Shown one piece after another: positions 1-8,846 of a DNA stretch of 64,000 nt. This DNA comes from Gottschalkiaceae bacterium SANA (GTDB lineage: Bacteria > Bacillota > Clostridia > Tissierellales > GPF-1), in assembly GCA_036323355.1 (NCBI GenBank), contig AP028876.1:2232001-2296000 (forward strand), written 5' to 3'. A program made the translations under genes and the position numbers. Positions within the stretch are counted from its first letter, which is position 1. The number at the start of each line of letters is the position of its first letter. Under the pieces are notes generated by a model. That model was not told the origin of the DNA. It was given only the letters and a program-made list of their open reading frames with translations, and did no database searches.

Positions 1-210
1 AAAGTCTAAATCTTCAAGATCTTCTTTTTCAATTTTTTCGGAGAAGTAGAGCTCCGTTCGTCCCATAAAATTTCTATATAAGGCTGCTATTTTTTGCCCA
101 GCCAATTGGCGTGATGTAATCTTTGTTACTTCCACTTTTGGGTGATCCAATAAGATTCTCAATAATTCTTGCCCAACATAACCCGAAGCACCAACTATTC
201 CTACTTTCAT
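1..210 (-). CDS. argC: N-acetyl-gamma-glutamyl-phosphate reductase (5' part only)
   Basis: This is the first 70 codons of ArgC, which reduces N-acetylglutamyl phosphate to the semialdehyde in arginine synthesis. The gene runs off the left edge. The visible N-terminus starts MKVGIVGASGYVGQELL, a Rossmann NAD(P)-binding turn (GASGYVG, residues 7-13) typical of ArgC. The start ATG is at 210, with AGGAGG a few bases upstream. It is divergent from argG-argH, and the two transcription units share a 235-bp intergenic region with mirror-image promoters. ASD (aspartate semialdehyde dehydrogenase) has a similar N-terminus, but the arginine context favours ArgC. Confidence 0.88.
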   Translation of the reverse strand, partial: MKVGIVGASGYVGQELLRILLDHPKVEVTKITSRQLAGQKIAALYRNFMGRTELYFSEKIEKEDLEDLDF

Positions 211-252
211 TTCTTCCTCCTCGATTCATTCTTCTTATGATTATTTTTTATA

Positions 253-281
253 ATTATACATTTTATCGTATTGTTATGCAA
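253..281 (-). promoter_or_regulatory. sigma-A promoter of argC with overlapping ARG-box-like palindrome
   Basis: On the minus strand TTGCAT (276-281), a 17-nt spacer and TATAAT (253-258) form a good promoter; the leader before argC is about 36 nt. The -10 lies in the palindrome TATAATTATA. The 14-mer TGTATAATTATAAA matches 11 of 14 positions of the arginine operator core TGAATAATTATTCA. ArgR control is inferred from this match and from the genes. Confidence 0.7.
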
Positions 282-382
282 GTGCTATTTTATATTTATT
301 CGCTATCCTTATTATATACACCCGTCTTTATCAGGATTCTCTTGCAATAAATTCCAACATAAAAAATATTTATACATTTAGC

Positions 383-411
383 TTGCATTATTATAAGCGT
401 TTATGTATAAT
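383..411 (+). promoter_or_regulatory. sigma-A promoter of argG-argH with overlapping ARG-box-like palindrome
   Basis: TTGCAT (383-388), a 17-nt spacer and TATAAT (406-411) form a promoter about 35 nt upstream of the argG ATG. Positions 403-421 are an exact inverted copy of 243-261, which holds the argC -10, so both promoters carry the same ARG-box-like element at the same place. ArgR binding is inferred. Confidence 0.7.
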
Positions 412-445
412 TATAAAAAATCAAATGAATTTAAGGAGACTCAAT

Positions 446-1666
446 ATGAAGAAAAAAGTCGTACTTGCCTATTCAGGCGGATTGGACACAACAGCTATCA
501 TCGCATGGTTAAAAGAAACCTATGATTATGAAATTATTGCTGCCTGCATTAATGTAGGACAAGGGAAAGAACTCGTTGGCATGGAAGAAAAAGCACTCGC
601 CTCAGGGGCCAGTAAGATCTATATCGAAGATCAAACTCAACAATTCCTTGAGGAATGCGCTTGGCCAACCTTAAAAGCCGGTGCCATTTACGAAAGTAAA
701 TATATGCTGGGCACATCCATAGCACGACCGGTTATTTCTAAGCGATTGGTTGAAATCGCACAAATGGAAGGCGCAGAAGCGATTTGTCACGGCTGCACCG
801 GAAAAGGCAACGATCAGGTACGTTTCGAACTGACTATCAAGGCCCTTGCACCAGATATGAAAATTATTGCGCCTTGGAGAATTTGGGATATGCAATCCCG
901 TGAAGATGTAATCGAATATTGCGAGAAGAAGGGCCTAACCCTTCCTTGGAAGAAAGAAGAGAGCTACAGTCGAGACCGAAATATTTGGCACCTAAGCCAC
1001 GAAGGCCTTGAACTTGAGGATCCCTCTTTGGAACCTGACTACAAAAAATTGTTGAAGATGACAACTAGCCTTGAAGAAGCGCCAAACACCCCAGAGTATG
1101 TTACCATCGGCTACAAAAAAGGGATCCCCGTTTCCATCAATGGCGAGATCTTGTCTACCGTTGCTTTAATGGAAAAAGCCAATGAAATCGCAGGCAAACA
1201 CGGCGTCGGACTTGCCGATATCGTAGAAAGCCGAATCGTTGGCATGAAGTCTAGGGGCGTGTATGAAACACCAGGCGGAACTTTGCTTTATACCGGCCAC
1301 CAAGAGTTGGAGCATCTTTGCCTGGACAAACAGACCTATTCTTACAAACAAGTTCTCGGCATCAAGTTCGCAGAACTGGTTTACAGTGGCGAATGGTATA
1401 CCCCACTTCGTCAAGCCTTAAGCGCTTTCGTTGACTCCACTCAAGAAATGGTGACTGGAACCGTTACACTGAAGCTGTACAAGGGAAATGTTATTCCTGC
1501 TGGGGCAGAGTCCATTTACTCGCTTTACAACGAAGATATCGCAAGCTTTGCTACTGGCGACTTATACGATCATAAAGACGCAGCTGGCTTTATCAACCTA
1601 TTTGGCTTGCCAATGAAGGTACGAGCTATGATGTTGGATCAAGTCAACAAAGGAAAGGATGAATAG
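446..1666 (+). CDS. argG: argininosuccinate synthase
   Basis: ArgG condenses citrulline and aspartate with ATP to give argininosuccinate. The N-type ATP pyrophosphatase loop SGGLDT is at residues 10-15. [15 protein letters not shown] and [13 protein letters not shown] further in are characteristic of the family. The length of 406 aa is normal. The ATG at 446 was chosen because AAGGAGA lies 6-7 nt upstream; the frame is open further upstream, but that part has no ribosome site and overlaps the promoter. It is followed by argH with almost no gap, so the two form an operon. Confidence 0.97.
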   Translation: MKKKVVLAYSGGLDTTAIIAWLKETYDYEIIAACINVGQGKELVGMEEKALASGASKIYIEDQTQQFLEECAWPTLKAGAIYESKYMLGTSIARPVISKRLVEIAQMEGAEAICHGCTGKGNDQVRFELTIKALAPDMKIIAPWRIWDMQSREDVIEYCEKKGLTLPWKKEESYSRDRNIWHLSHEGLELEDPSLEPDYKKLLKMTTSLEEAPNTPEYVTIGYKKGIPVSINGEILSTVALMEKANEIAGKHGVGLADIVESRIVGMKSRGVYETPGGTLLYTGHQELEHLCLDKQTYSYKQVLGIKFAELVYSGEWYTPLRQALSAFVDSTQEMVTGTVTLKLYKGNVIPAGAESIYSLYNEDIASFATGDLYDHKDAAGFINLFGLPMKVRAMMLDQVNKGKDE

Positions 1667-1667
1667 A

Positions 1668-3038
1668 ATGAAATTATGGGGCGGAAGATTTTCACAGGCA
1701 ACACATAAAGAAGTAGATGCTTTTAACGCTTCCATCCCCTTTGACTACCGAATGTACGCGGAAGATATCGAGGGGAGCATGGCGCATAGCAAGATGCTGC
1801 ACAAACAGGGCTTTTTCTCCGACGAAGAACTAAAAGCAGTTGAAACAGAGCTCACTTCCCTGAAGAGTGAGATCGAAGCTGGAAAAATCGATTGGAATAT
1901 CGAATACGAAGACATTCATATGCATATTGAAGCCTTGTTGACCGAAAAATTGGGTGCAACAGCAAAAAAAATCCATACGGCGAGAAGTCGAAACGATCAA
2001 GTCGCACTGGATTTTAAGTTATATGCCAAAAAACAGGCAATCGCAGCAAAAGAACAGCTGACAAGACTTGTACATGTATTGACAGATATTGCTGCTCAGC
2101 ATACGGAAACCATCCTGCCGGGCTTCACCCATTTGCAGCATGCCCAGCCCATCACCCTAGCTCACCATCTAATGGCCTATGTTGAGATGTTCTTACGAGA
2201 TATCGATCGAATGGATTCGACGCTTCAGCGCATGAATCTGTCCCCTTTAGGAGCAGGCGCCCTGGCGACAACAACCTTGAATATTGATCCACTTTTTACC
2301 GCCAAGGAATTGGGTTTCACTGGTGTGATGCGAAACAGTCTAGATGCCGTATCGGATCGCGACTATTTATTGGAATTAATGAACCACAACGCCTTGATTA
2401 TGATGCACTTAAGTCGATTTAGCGAAGAGCTGATCATTTGGAATTCAACCGAATTTAGCTATATTCGATTCCAAGACGCCTTTGCCACTGGCAGCAGTAT
2501 GATGCCGCAAAAGAAAAACCCCGATCTGCCGGAATTAATTCGCGGCAAAACAGGGCGTGTCTATGGAAGCTTGGTCTCACTTTTGACCACCATGAAAGCC
2601 TTGCCTCTGGCCTATAACAAAGATATGCAGGAAGACAAGGAAGCCTTTTTTAATTCCAGCGATACCGTTTCTCAGTGCTTGTCGATCTTTACCTTCCTCT
2701 TTGACGAAGGCATCCTCTTCAATAAAGAGAACATGCTCGCTTCAGCAAAAAAAGGCTACCTCAATGCCACAGACTTGGCAGATTATCTGGTGGAGCGCAA
2801 AATTCCATTCCGAGACGCTCATCATATCGTCGGCGAATTGGTCGCTCTAGCAATCGCAAAAGGACTTCCTTTAGAAGAACTTTCTCTGGAAGACTTTCAA
2901 TCGATTCATCCTCAGATCGAATCGGGTGTATATGCCTTTCTTGAATTGGATGCTTGTATCAATCGAAGAAATCAACCTGGAGGACCAGCGCCAAACCGTG
3001 TCCTCGATCATATTCATTTTGTTAAATCGAATTATTAA
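1668..3038 (+). CDS. argH: argininosuccinate lyase
   Basis: ArgH splits argininosuccinate into arginine and fumarate. The protein begins MKLWGGRF, the typical ArgH start, and carries the fumarase-superfamily signature GSSMMPQKKNPD near residue 280. At 456 aa it is of normal length. An alternative ATG at 1659 overlaps the argG stop, but 1668 gives better spacing to AAAGGA and the family-typical N-terminus. It is the last gene of the argGH operon and is followed by a hairpin terminator. Confidence 0.97.
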   Translation: MKLWGGRFSQATHKEVDAFNASIPFDYRMYAEDIEGSMAHSKMLHKQGFFSDEELKAVETELTSLKSEIEAGKIDWNIEYEDIHMHIEALLTEKLGATAKKIHTARSRNDQVALDFKLYAKKQAIAAKEQLTRLVHVLTDIAAQHTETILPGFTHLQHAQPITLAHHLMAYVEMFLRDIDRMDSTLQRMNLSPLGAGALATTTLNIDPLFTAKELGFTGVMRNSLDAVSDRDYLLELMNHNALIMMHLSRFSEELIIWNSTEFSYIRFQDAFATGSSMMPQKKNPDLPELIRGKTGRVYGSLVSLLTTMKALPLAYNKDMQEDKEAFFNSSDTVSQCLSIFTFLFDEGILFNKENMLASAKKGYLNATDLADYLVERKIPFRDAHHIVGELVALAIAKGLPLEELSLEDFQSIHPQIESGVYAFLELDACINRRNQPGGPAPNRVLDHIHFVKSNY

Positions 3039-3040
3039 AA

Positions 3041-3097
3041 AAAGCCCATGGATTAAGCGACCCTCCTTATTGAGAGCCGCCAGTCCATGGGCCTTTT
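3041..3097 (+). terminator. terminator after argH
   Basis: GCCCATGGA (3044-3052) pairs with TCCATGGGC (3084-3092) across a 31-nt loop and is followed by a T-rich run. A-rich sequence on the other side means it may also serve the converging binding-protein gene that ends at 3120. Confidence 0.65.
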
Positions 3098-3119
3098 TCC
3101 TTTTATTTATTCTTTTACT

Positions 3120-4805
3120 CTACTTTTCAATTGATGTCCATTTGAATTCATTGTCAACTCCAACTGGGAATCGAACCAATCCTTTTACATATTCACGTTC
3201 TACCATGTTCCGTGCTCGATAGTAGACTGGTGCAACTGGCATTTCTGCGTCCAGAATTTGTGCAGCTTCGATCATCGCATCCATTCTATCATTCCCAGCT
3301 GTTACCGTCGCTTTTTCAATCAAGGCATCATACTCAGAATTTGACCAGAAAGCATTGTTATTTCCACTTCCTGTAATCATTGTATCCAAGAATGTCATTG
3401 GGTCATTGTAGTCAGCACCCCATCCTGCTAAAGAAATGGTATACTCTTTTGTATTATATTTGTCCAAACGGATTGCAAAAGATACCGCCTCAACAGGAAC
3501 TGAAATTTCAAGAGTTTCTTTCCACATTTGTTGGAAAGCCTGGCCAAATTTCTTAGCTACGTCAGACTCGCCAGTCAAGTAAGTCACATGGGCAGCCAAT
3601 TGCTCACGAGTTTTGCCAATCTCAGCCAATCCCTCGTCCAACAAATCATTTGCCTCAGTAATTCCAGCTTCTCCCATGGTTCCAACATCCTTCAAGGTGA
3701 TTCCCGTTTGTCCCGTGAAGTCTCCACCGTCTTTTCCAGGAATTCCTGTCGGTACAAAGGCACCGGCTACCACAGATCCATTTGCCAACACATTATCAAC
3801 AAAAGCGGATCGGTTCAAAGCCATGGAGAAAGCTTTACGAATCTTCACATTGGAGAAGAATTCATCTTCACAGTTATATTGCATGTACCAAGTCGTTGCC
3901 ACTGGCATAGAAATGAACTCTTCTGAATCACGGTATTTGTCCAAGTATTCGCTTGGCACAGCGATCGTATCCAATTCACCCGTTTCATACAGGTTGATTG
4001 GTGTATTCAAATCCACTAGCATATCGCCTTCAATGCGCTCTAATTTTACAGCTTCCGCATCCCAATATTGATCATTTTTCACCATATCTAGTCTTTGCTC
4101 TTGCATCCAAGTTTCCACTTTAAATGGACCTGATGAAACCATGAATTCAGGCGCTGTTGCGAATTTTTCACCAAATTCAACTACACTGGCTTCTTGTACT
4201 GGATAGTAAGTGATGAATCCCAACAAAGACAAGAAATATGGGGTCGGTCGCTCAAGAGTGACCTCCAAGGTTTTTTCATCAATCACTTTCACCCCAAGCT
4301 CATCAAGTGCAAGTTCACCCTTGCTGATTGCCTGTGCATTCTTGATTGGATACAGTTGATATGCATACTGGGCTGCTGTTGCCGGATCGACAACACGGCG
4401 CCATGAAAACAGTACATCATTTGCTGTAATAACCGATCCATCATCCCAGTTTGCGTCACGTAAAACAAAGGTATAAATGGTTCCATCTTCAGAAACAGTC
4501 ATTGATTCTGCAAGACCCGTTCCAATTAAAGCTTCTCCCTTGGGATTCAATCGAACCAAGCCTTCCAAAGTATCATTCAAAATCATAATTGATACTTGGT
4601 CTGTCGTTGTGGCTGGATCCATATCCGGTGGATTTGCTCCCCAATTTACGCGCAGGGTTTGCTCCGACGTTGTTTCTGTCTGCTCTGCTGTTGCTTCTGT
4701 TTGTTCTGTTGTTGTTGCAACAGTCGGCTCGCTGTTGCCACAACCGGCTAATCCTACAGATAAAATCATTAGAACCGCCAATAGTAGTGTCATCTTTCTT
4801 TTCAT
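3120..4805 (-). CDS. oligopeptide ABC transporter binding lipoprotein (OppA family, copy 1)
   Basis: This is a family-5 extracellular solute-binding protein of 561 aa, an OppA-type peptide receptor tethered to the membrane. The signal peptide ends in the lipobox LAGC with Cys22 as the lipidation site, followed by a Thr/Glu-rich linker (residues about 27-48). The mature part has the family pattern RVNWGANPPDMDPA and DMLVDLNTPINLYETGELD. It is clearly a paralogue of the next gene at 5019-6743, with the same spacing of conserved blocks through to the C-terminus (RFPVGVDNE.KWT). It lies downstream of the opp permease/ATPase genes and probably supplies the same importer with a different peptide preference. 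Confidence 0.9.
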   Translation of the reverse strand: MKRKMTLLLAVLMILSVGLAGCGNSEPTVATTTEQTEATAEQTETTSEQTLRVNWGANPPDMDPATTTDQVSIMILNDTLEGLVRLNPKGEALIGTGLAESMTVSEDGTIYTFVLRDANWDDGSVITANDVLFSWRRVVDPATAAQYAYQLYPIKNAQAISKGELALDELGVKVIDEKTLEVTLERPTPYFLSLLGFITYYPVQEASVVEFGEKFATAPEFMVSSGPFKVETWMQEQRLDMVKNDQYWDAEAVKLERIEGDMLVDLNTPINLYETGELDTIAVPSEYLDKYRDSEEFISMPVATTWYMQYNCEDEFFSNVKIRKAFSMALNRSAFVDNVLANGSVVAGAFVPTGIPGKDGGDFTGQTGITLKDVGTMGEAGITEANDLLDEGLAEIGKTREQLAAHVTYLTGESDVAKKFGQAFQQMWKETLEISVPVEAVSFAIRLDKYNTKEYTISLAGWGADYNDPMTFLDTMITGSGNNNAFWSNSEYDALIEKATVTAGNDRMDAMIEAAQILDAEMPVAPVYYRARNMVEREYVKGLVRFPVGVDNEFKWTSIEK

Positions 4806-4841
4806 TATATGTCCCCCTTATGATGGTAATGCTTAGGTTAA

Positions 4842-4870
4842 ATTTTACGTCTCGTAACCATCTTTCGCAA
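4842..4870 (-). promoter_or_regulatory. possible promoter of OppA copy 1
   Basis: TTGCGA (4865-4870), a 17-nt spacer and TAAAAT (4842-4847) read on the minus strand. The segment ACGTAAAA...CCTAAGNATTA here is also found in the leader of OppA copy 2, so the 5' region was duplicated with the gene. In copy 2 that segment is transcribed leader, which makes this promoter call uncertain. Confidence 0.4.
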
Positions 4871-4945
4871 GAGAAATTCATAAGATTGAAGCTTTCTTAA
4901 TCCTCATTACAATCCATTCATATTCTCTCGTTCGTTCTTGTCACA

Positions 4946-4960
4946 TGCAAAACGTTTCCA
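4946..4960 (-). promoter_or_regulatory. degenerate cre-like (CcpA) site
   Basis: TGGAAACGTTTTGCA on the minus strand resembles the catabolite response element but has one extra base between the half sites. It lies upstream of OppA copy 1, much as the perfect cre-like site at 6931-6944 lies upstream of copy 2. Confidence 0.3.
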
Positions 4961-4975
4961 TGAATTTTTTGCAAC

Positions 4976-5001
4976 AAAAAAGACCCTCTAAAAGAGGGTC
5001 T
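4976..5001 (-). terminator. terminator after OppA copy 2
   Basis: AGACCCTCT and AGAGGGTCT form a 9-bp stem with a 3-nt loop. On the minus strand it is followed by a U run. It lies 17 nt after the stop codon of the gene at 5019-6743. Confidence 0.85.
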
Positions 5002-5018
5002 TTCTATCTTTTCAATTC

Positions 5019-6743
5019 TTACATGTTCGCTTTCGCGTACTCTTCAGAATCGATATAGGTCCATTTATACTCATTATCTACACCAACTGGGAATCGAACG
5101 ATTCCTTTCACGTATGGTTTTTCAACAAAGTTACGTGCTCGGAAGTAGATAGGAGAAATTGGCCATTCATCCCACAATACTTGTTGTGCATTGATCATGT
5201 TTTGGATGCGATCATTTCCAGTTCCGTTGATCGCTGCTTCGATATTCATGTCATACTCTGGAGATCCCCAGAATGTGTCATTGTTACCGCCGCCAGTTAC
5301 GAACATATCCATAAATGTCATTGCATCAGCGTAGTCAGCGCCCCAACCTGCTAATGAGATTGTGAATTCGCCAGAGTTGTATTTGTCAAGACGGATTGCA
5401 AATGAAACGGCTTCGATTGGTACATCAATACCAAACGCGTCTTTCCACATTTGTTGCAATGCTTGACCCAACTTTTTCGCTACGTCAGACTCACCAGTCA
5501 AGTAAGAAATATGAGCGCCCAACTCTTCACGAGTTTTGCCAACTTCTGCAAGACCTTCGTCTAACAATTTGTTTGCTTCGTCAATCGCTTCTTGTCCTTT
5601 TGAACCAGCATCATAAACTTCGCCAGCACATTGCTCGTTGAAGTCGCCGCCATCGATTCCAGGGAATCCTGGAGGAGTCAATGCCCATGCAACTTGAGAG
5701 CCGTTAGCTAATACGTTGTCTACGAACGCTTGGCGGTTAATCGCGATCGAGAATGCTTTACGAATTTTCAAGTTAGAGAAGAATTCGTCAGTACAGTTAA
5801 ATTGAAGGTACCAAGCTACAGCTTCTGCCATATTTGTGAACTCAGCAGAATCGCGATACTTGTCAAGGTATTCAGTTGGAACACCGATTGTATCCAATCC
5901 GCCAGTTTCATACAAGTTAATTGGAGTATTCAAGTCGACAATCATATCGCCCTGGATTTCTTCCAACATTACAGAATCTTTGTCCCAGTAGTTTTCATTC
6001 TTCGCAAGATTCAATTTTTGCTCTGGAATCCACTCAGATACTACATAAGGTCCTGAATAAACCATTGTCTCTGGGCTTGATGCATACGTATCACCCATTT
6101 GCTCAACTGCTGCTTTTTGAGCCGGTAGATACGTGATGAAAGAAGTCAAAGATAAGAAGAATGGAGTAACTCGCTCAAGCTGAACTTCTAAAGTCATGTC
6201 GTCAAGCGCTTTAATTCCTACTTCTTCTAGGCCGATTTCGCCATTGTTTGCTGCTTGTGCGTTTTTGATATGGTACAACTGGTATGAATATTGAGACGCA
6301 GTTGCAGGATCAATCGCGCGCAACCATGCATATTCGAAATCATATGCTGTGATTGGAGATCCGTCAGACCACTTTGCATCACGAAGTGTAAACGTGTAAA
6401 GTGTTCCATCTTCAGAGATTTGAACATCTGCAGCCAAACCGCTTCCAACTACTGCTTCGCCTTGTGCGTTCAAGCGAACCATTCCTTCAAGAGTTGCATT
6501 CAACACTTGGAAAGATACGGTATCAGTTGTTGTTTGCGGATCCAAATCTGGTGGGTTAGAACCCCAGTTTAGTCGCAAAATTTGTTCTGCCTCAGGTGCT
6601 GGTTCTACTGCTGGTTCTTCCGTTGCCGCAGGTTCCTCTGTTGCTGCAGGCGTTTCAGTCGCCGCAGGTTCAGTTTGCGTACATCCAGCAAAGAATGTTA
6701 CTGTCATTAGAACAACTAATAACAATGCTAGCAATCGCTTCAT
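5019..6743 (-). CDS. oligopeptide ABC transporter binding lipoprotein (OppA family, copy 2)
   Basis: This 574-aa family-5 solute-binding lipoprotein is a paralogue of the gene at 3120-4805. The signal peptide ends in the lipobox FAGC with Cys21. A low-complexity Ala/Thr/Glu/Pro linker (residues about 23-52) leads to the mature domain beginning LRLNWGSNPPDLDPQ. The protein ends SEEYAKANM, slightly beyond its paralogue. It has its own near-perfect promoter and a cre-like site, and a terminator follows, so it can be made far in excess of the permease, as is usual for binding proteins. The ligand is probably peptides; this is inferred from family and context. Confidence 0.9.
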   Translation of the reverse strand: MKRLLALLLVVLMTVTFFAGCTQTEPAATETPAATEEPAATEEPAVEPAPEAEQILRLNWGSNPPDLDPQTTTDTVSFQVLNATLEGMVRLNAQGEAVVGSGLAADVQISEDGTLYTFTLRDAKWSDGSPITAYDFEYAWLRAIDPATASQYSYQLYHIKNAQAANNGEIGLEEVGIKALDDMTLEVQLERVTPFFLSLTSFITYLPAQKAAVEQMGDTYASSPETMVYSGPYVVSEWIPEQKLNLAKNENYWDKDSVMLEEIQGDMIVDLNTPINLYETGGLDTIGVPTEYLDKYRDSAEFTNMAEAVAWYLQFNCTDEFFSNLKIRKAFSIAINRQAFVDNVLANGSQVAWALTPPGFPGIDGGDFNEQCAGEVYDAGSKGQEAIDEANKLLDEGLAEVGKTREELGAHISYLTGESDVAKKLGQALQQMWKDAFGIDVPIEAVSFAIRLDKYNSGEFTISLAGWGADYADAMTFMDMFVTGGGNNDTFWGSPEYDMNIEAAINGTGNDRIQNMINAQQVLWDEWPISPIYFRARNFVEKPYVKGIVRFPVGVDNEYKWTYIDSEEYAKANM

Positions 6744-6883
6744 TCATTCGTCCTCCTTATTTTTTGATGATCGTCGAGGCGCAATCGAAACCTACTCCCT
6801 TATAAAGCCAAACCGCCATTTTCAGCTTCATAAAAAAGACATAATCCTTAGGCTTCTTTTACGTTTCCTTAACAACTAATTCC

Positions 6884-6912
6884 ATTATAAATACTTTGCA
6901 TGTAACTGTCAA
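6884..6912 (-). promoter_or_regulatory. consensus sigma-A promoter of OppA copy 2
   Basis: TTGACA (6907-6912), exactly 17 nt, and TATAAT (6884-6889) on the minus strand match the consensus at all 12 positions. The predicted leader is about 134 nt. Confidence 0.9.
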
Positions 6913-6930
6913 TAAGTTCTTGCGAGCTCA

Positions 6931-6944
6931 TGAAAACGTTACCA
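6931..6944 (-). promoter_or_regulatory. cre-like (CcpA) site upstream of the OppA copy 2 promoter
   Basis: TGAAAACGTTACCA fits the pattern TGWAANCGNTWNCW at every position. It lies 18 bp upstream of the -35 box, a place where CcpA usually activates rather than represses. CcpA binding is inferred. Confidence 0.5.
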
Positions 6945-7078
6945 ATCTTATAACCATGCGATTTTCAAAGCAATTCCTTGGGTTTTCCCATGCAATTATT
7001 TACCAAATTGACATCAGATTTTAGATAAAATTCATAGTTTTATGACAGATTAGCAATAGTCAATTCATAATTTCAACC

Positions 7079-8794
7079 CTACTTCAAGGATAGATTTTGA
7101 CTTGCAGGCTTCCTTAAAATCAGTTGTTTTGCCTGATCCGCCCATCCGCTGAATGCCGATGGTTGAAAATTTTCCACCCGGTCGTTTACGCCCATCATTT
7201 CCACATTATACGAAAGAAAAAGGTAGGGAAGATCAGCATTTGCAATGCGAATCCACTCTTCAACCAACTCTTCTCGCTCTTCCTCACGAACCGTGCCAAG
7301 TACCTCTAAAAAGATCTCTTCTGCCTTTTCATTGCCATAACCAACGCTATTGTAGCCCCCAACTCGATCAGATTGCTGATCAAAAGTGCCTTGCATTTGC
7401 TGCTCTGAACCAATCACCCAATGCAAGGTATAGGCATCAAAATCCCGTTGGAAAAAAACACGATTCAATAATTCGTTAAAGGATAAAAATTCGACATCCA
7501 TATCGATGCCTAAATCCCTCAAATTCGAACGCAAAAGTGCAGCAACATTATAGGAATAATTAGACTCTGTATAAGTCGACAAGGTAAATTGAAACTCTTT
7601 GCCGTCCTTTTCGAGAATCCCGTTTCCATCTAAATCCTGCCACCCCGCCTCTTTCAAAAGTGCCTTGGCCTCTTTGGGATCATATGCGTACTCGTCTAAC
7701 CCATCGATGGGTAACGCCGTCTGATAAGACGCCGGGGCATTGCATACCTCTCCATAACCCTTATAAAAGGTCTCAACAAAGAAAGCGCGATTGATACCGT
7801 GCATAAAGGCCTGTCGCACTTTCACATCCTGAAACATAGGATCTCGCAAATTCAATCCAATATAACCATAAGAATTGGAATCGTGAGAAATTAGATTCAC
7901 TAGCGAACTTGAATTCAGGCGCTGTACATTCTGCGGATTGGGATTAATTGAAGCAATATCCAACTTACCGGCAGCTAAATAATAAATACTATTCGCATCA
8001 TAATTTTCCAGTTTAACCAGTTCAATTCCATCTATATTGGCCGACTGTTGATAATACTCCTCATTGGCTTCGAATTGGAGGCTTTGGTCTGTATGGTCAA
8101 TCAATCGAAAAGCGCCACTGCCAATGGGTTTGCCATTCAAGGCCTGAAAATCCCCCCAGGAATCCACCTGATAAATATGCTTGGGCAAAATTCCAAATTG
8201 AAAGTCATAAAGCTTCAAGACATTGGGTTCGGTCAATACAAATTGAATGGTTCGCTCGTCCAAGACCCGGATACCTGAAATTCCATCAATTTCACTCTTA
8301 CGCTGATTGAAGGCGCGCGCACCTTCTAGATCCATGACCTTGTCTGAAAAGGGTCCCTGATAATAAGGACTCGCCAAAAAAGTATAGGTAAAGGCAACAT
8401 CTTCCGTAGTCAATGGCATGCCATCATGGAAGGTGATCCCTTCCTTTAAATGAAAGGTATATATTGTTGCATCATCGGAAACCTCCCAAAAGGCGGCCAG
8501 CTCCGGTATCAAATCACCTTGCACATTGAGATCGACTAAACTGTCAAACACCAACTCGCAAACCTGCTCTTCTCCGCTGGTGGTTGCCAGTAGTGGATTG
8601 TACCGATCACCGATATTCTTCTCCGCAACAACCAAACGGTTTTCATTTTTTTCTACTGCAGCTGGCAGATAATCCGCATTCTTTTGATTTTCTGATCCCC
8701 CAAGTCCAACAGGAATCATATTGTAGGTATAATAAATCAAAGCACCAAAAAGGATGATCAAGGCAATTAAATATTTTTGTATGGATCTCAGCAT
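7079..8794 (-). CDS. peptide ABC transporter binding protein with N-terminal membrane anchor (family 5)
   Basis: This is a third family-5 solute-binding protein, 571 aa, directly downstream of oppF. Instead of a lipobox it has a single hydrophobic helix (about residues 9-26) with no nearby Cys, so it is probably anchored by an uncleaved signal. The binding domain starts near RLVVAEKNIGDRYNPLLA and carries the typical block YTFHLKEGITFHDGMPLT. It is distant from the two lipoprotein paralogues. AGGAGG precedes the ATG. It lies 53 nt after the oppF stop, with a hairpin between them, so it is probably expressed by partial readthrough of the opp operon. Confidence 0.85.
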   Translation of the reverse strand: MLRSIQKYLIALIILFGALIYYTYNMIPVGLGGSENQKNADYLPAAVEKNENRLVVAEKNIGDRYNPLLATTSGEEQVCELVFDSLVDLNVQGDLIPELAAFWEVSDDATIYTFHLKEGITFHDGMPLTTEDVAFTYTFLASPYYQGPFSDKVMDLEGARAFNQRKSEIDGISGIRVLDERTIQFVLTEPNVLKLYDFQFGILPKHIYQVDSWGDFQALNGKPIGSGAFRLIDHTDQSLQFEANEEYYQQSANIDGIELVKLENYDANSIYYLAAGKLDIASINPNPQNVQRLNSSSLVNLISHDSNSYGYIGLNLRDPMFQDVKVRQAFMHGINRAFFVETFYKGYGEVCNAPASYQTALPIDGLDEYAYDPKEAKALLKEAGWQDLDGNGILEKDGKEFQFTLSTYTESNYSYNVAALLRSNLRDLGIDMDVEFLSFNELLNRVFFQRDFDAYTLHWVIGSEQQMQGTFDQQSDRVGGYNSVGYGNEKAEEIFLEVLGTVREEEREELVEEWIRIANADLPYLFLSYNVEMMGVNDRVENFQPSAFSGWADQAKQLILRKPASQNLSLK

Positions 8795-8816
8795 TTCATC
8801 CTCCTTTTTCTTTATG

Positions 8817-8843
8817 CGAAAAGAGTCCTCCTACGAGGACTCT
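8817..8843 (-). terminator. hairpin between oppF and the anchored binding protein
   Basis: AGAGTCCTC (8822-8830) pairs with GAGGACTCT (8835-8843). On the minus strand it is followed by TTTTCG, a short U run. It starts 3 nt after the oppF stop and probably acts as a partial terminator. Confidence 0.65.
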
Positions 8844-8846
8844 CAC

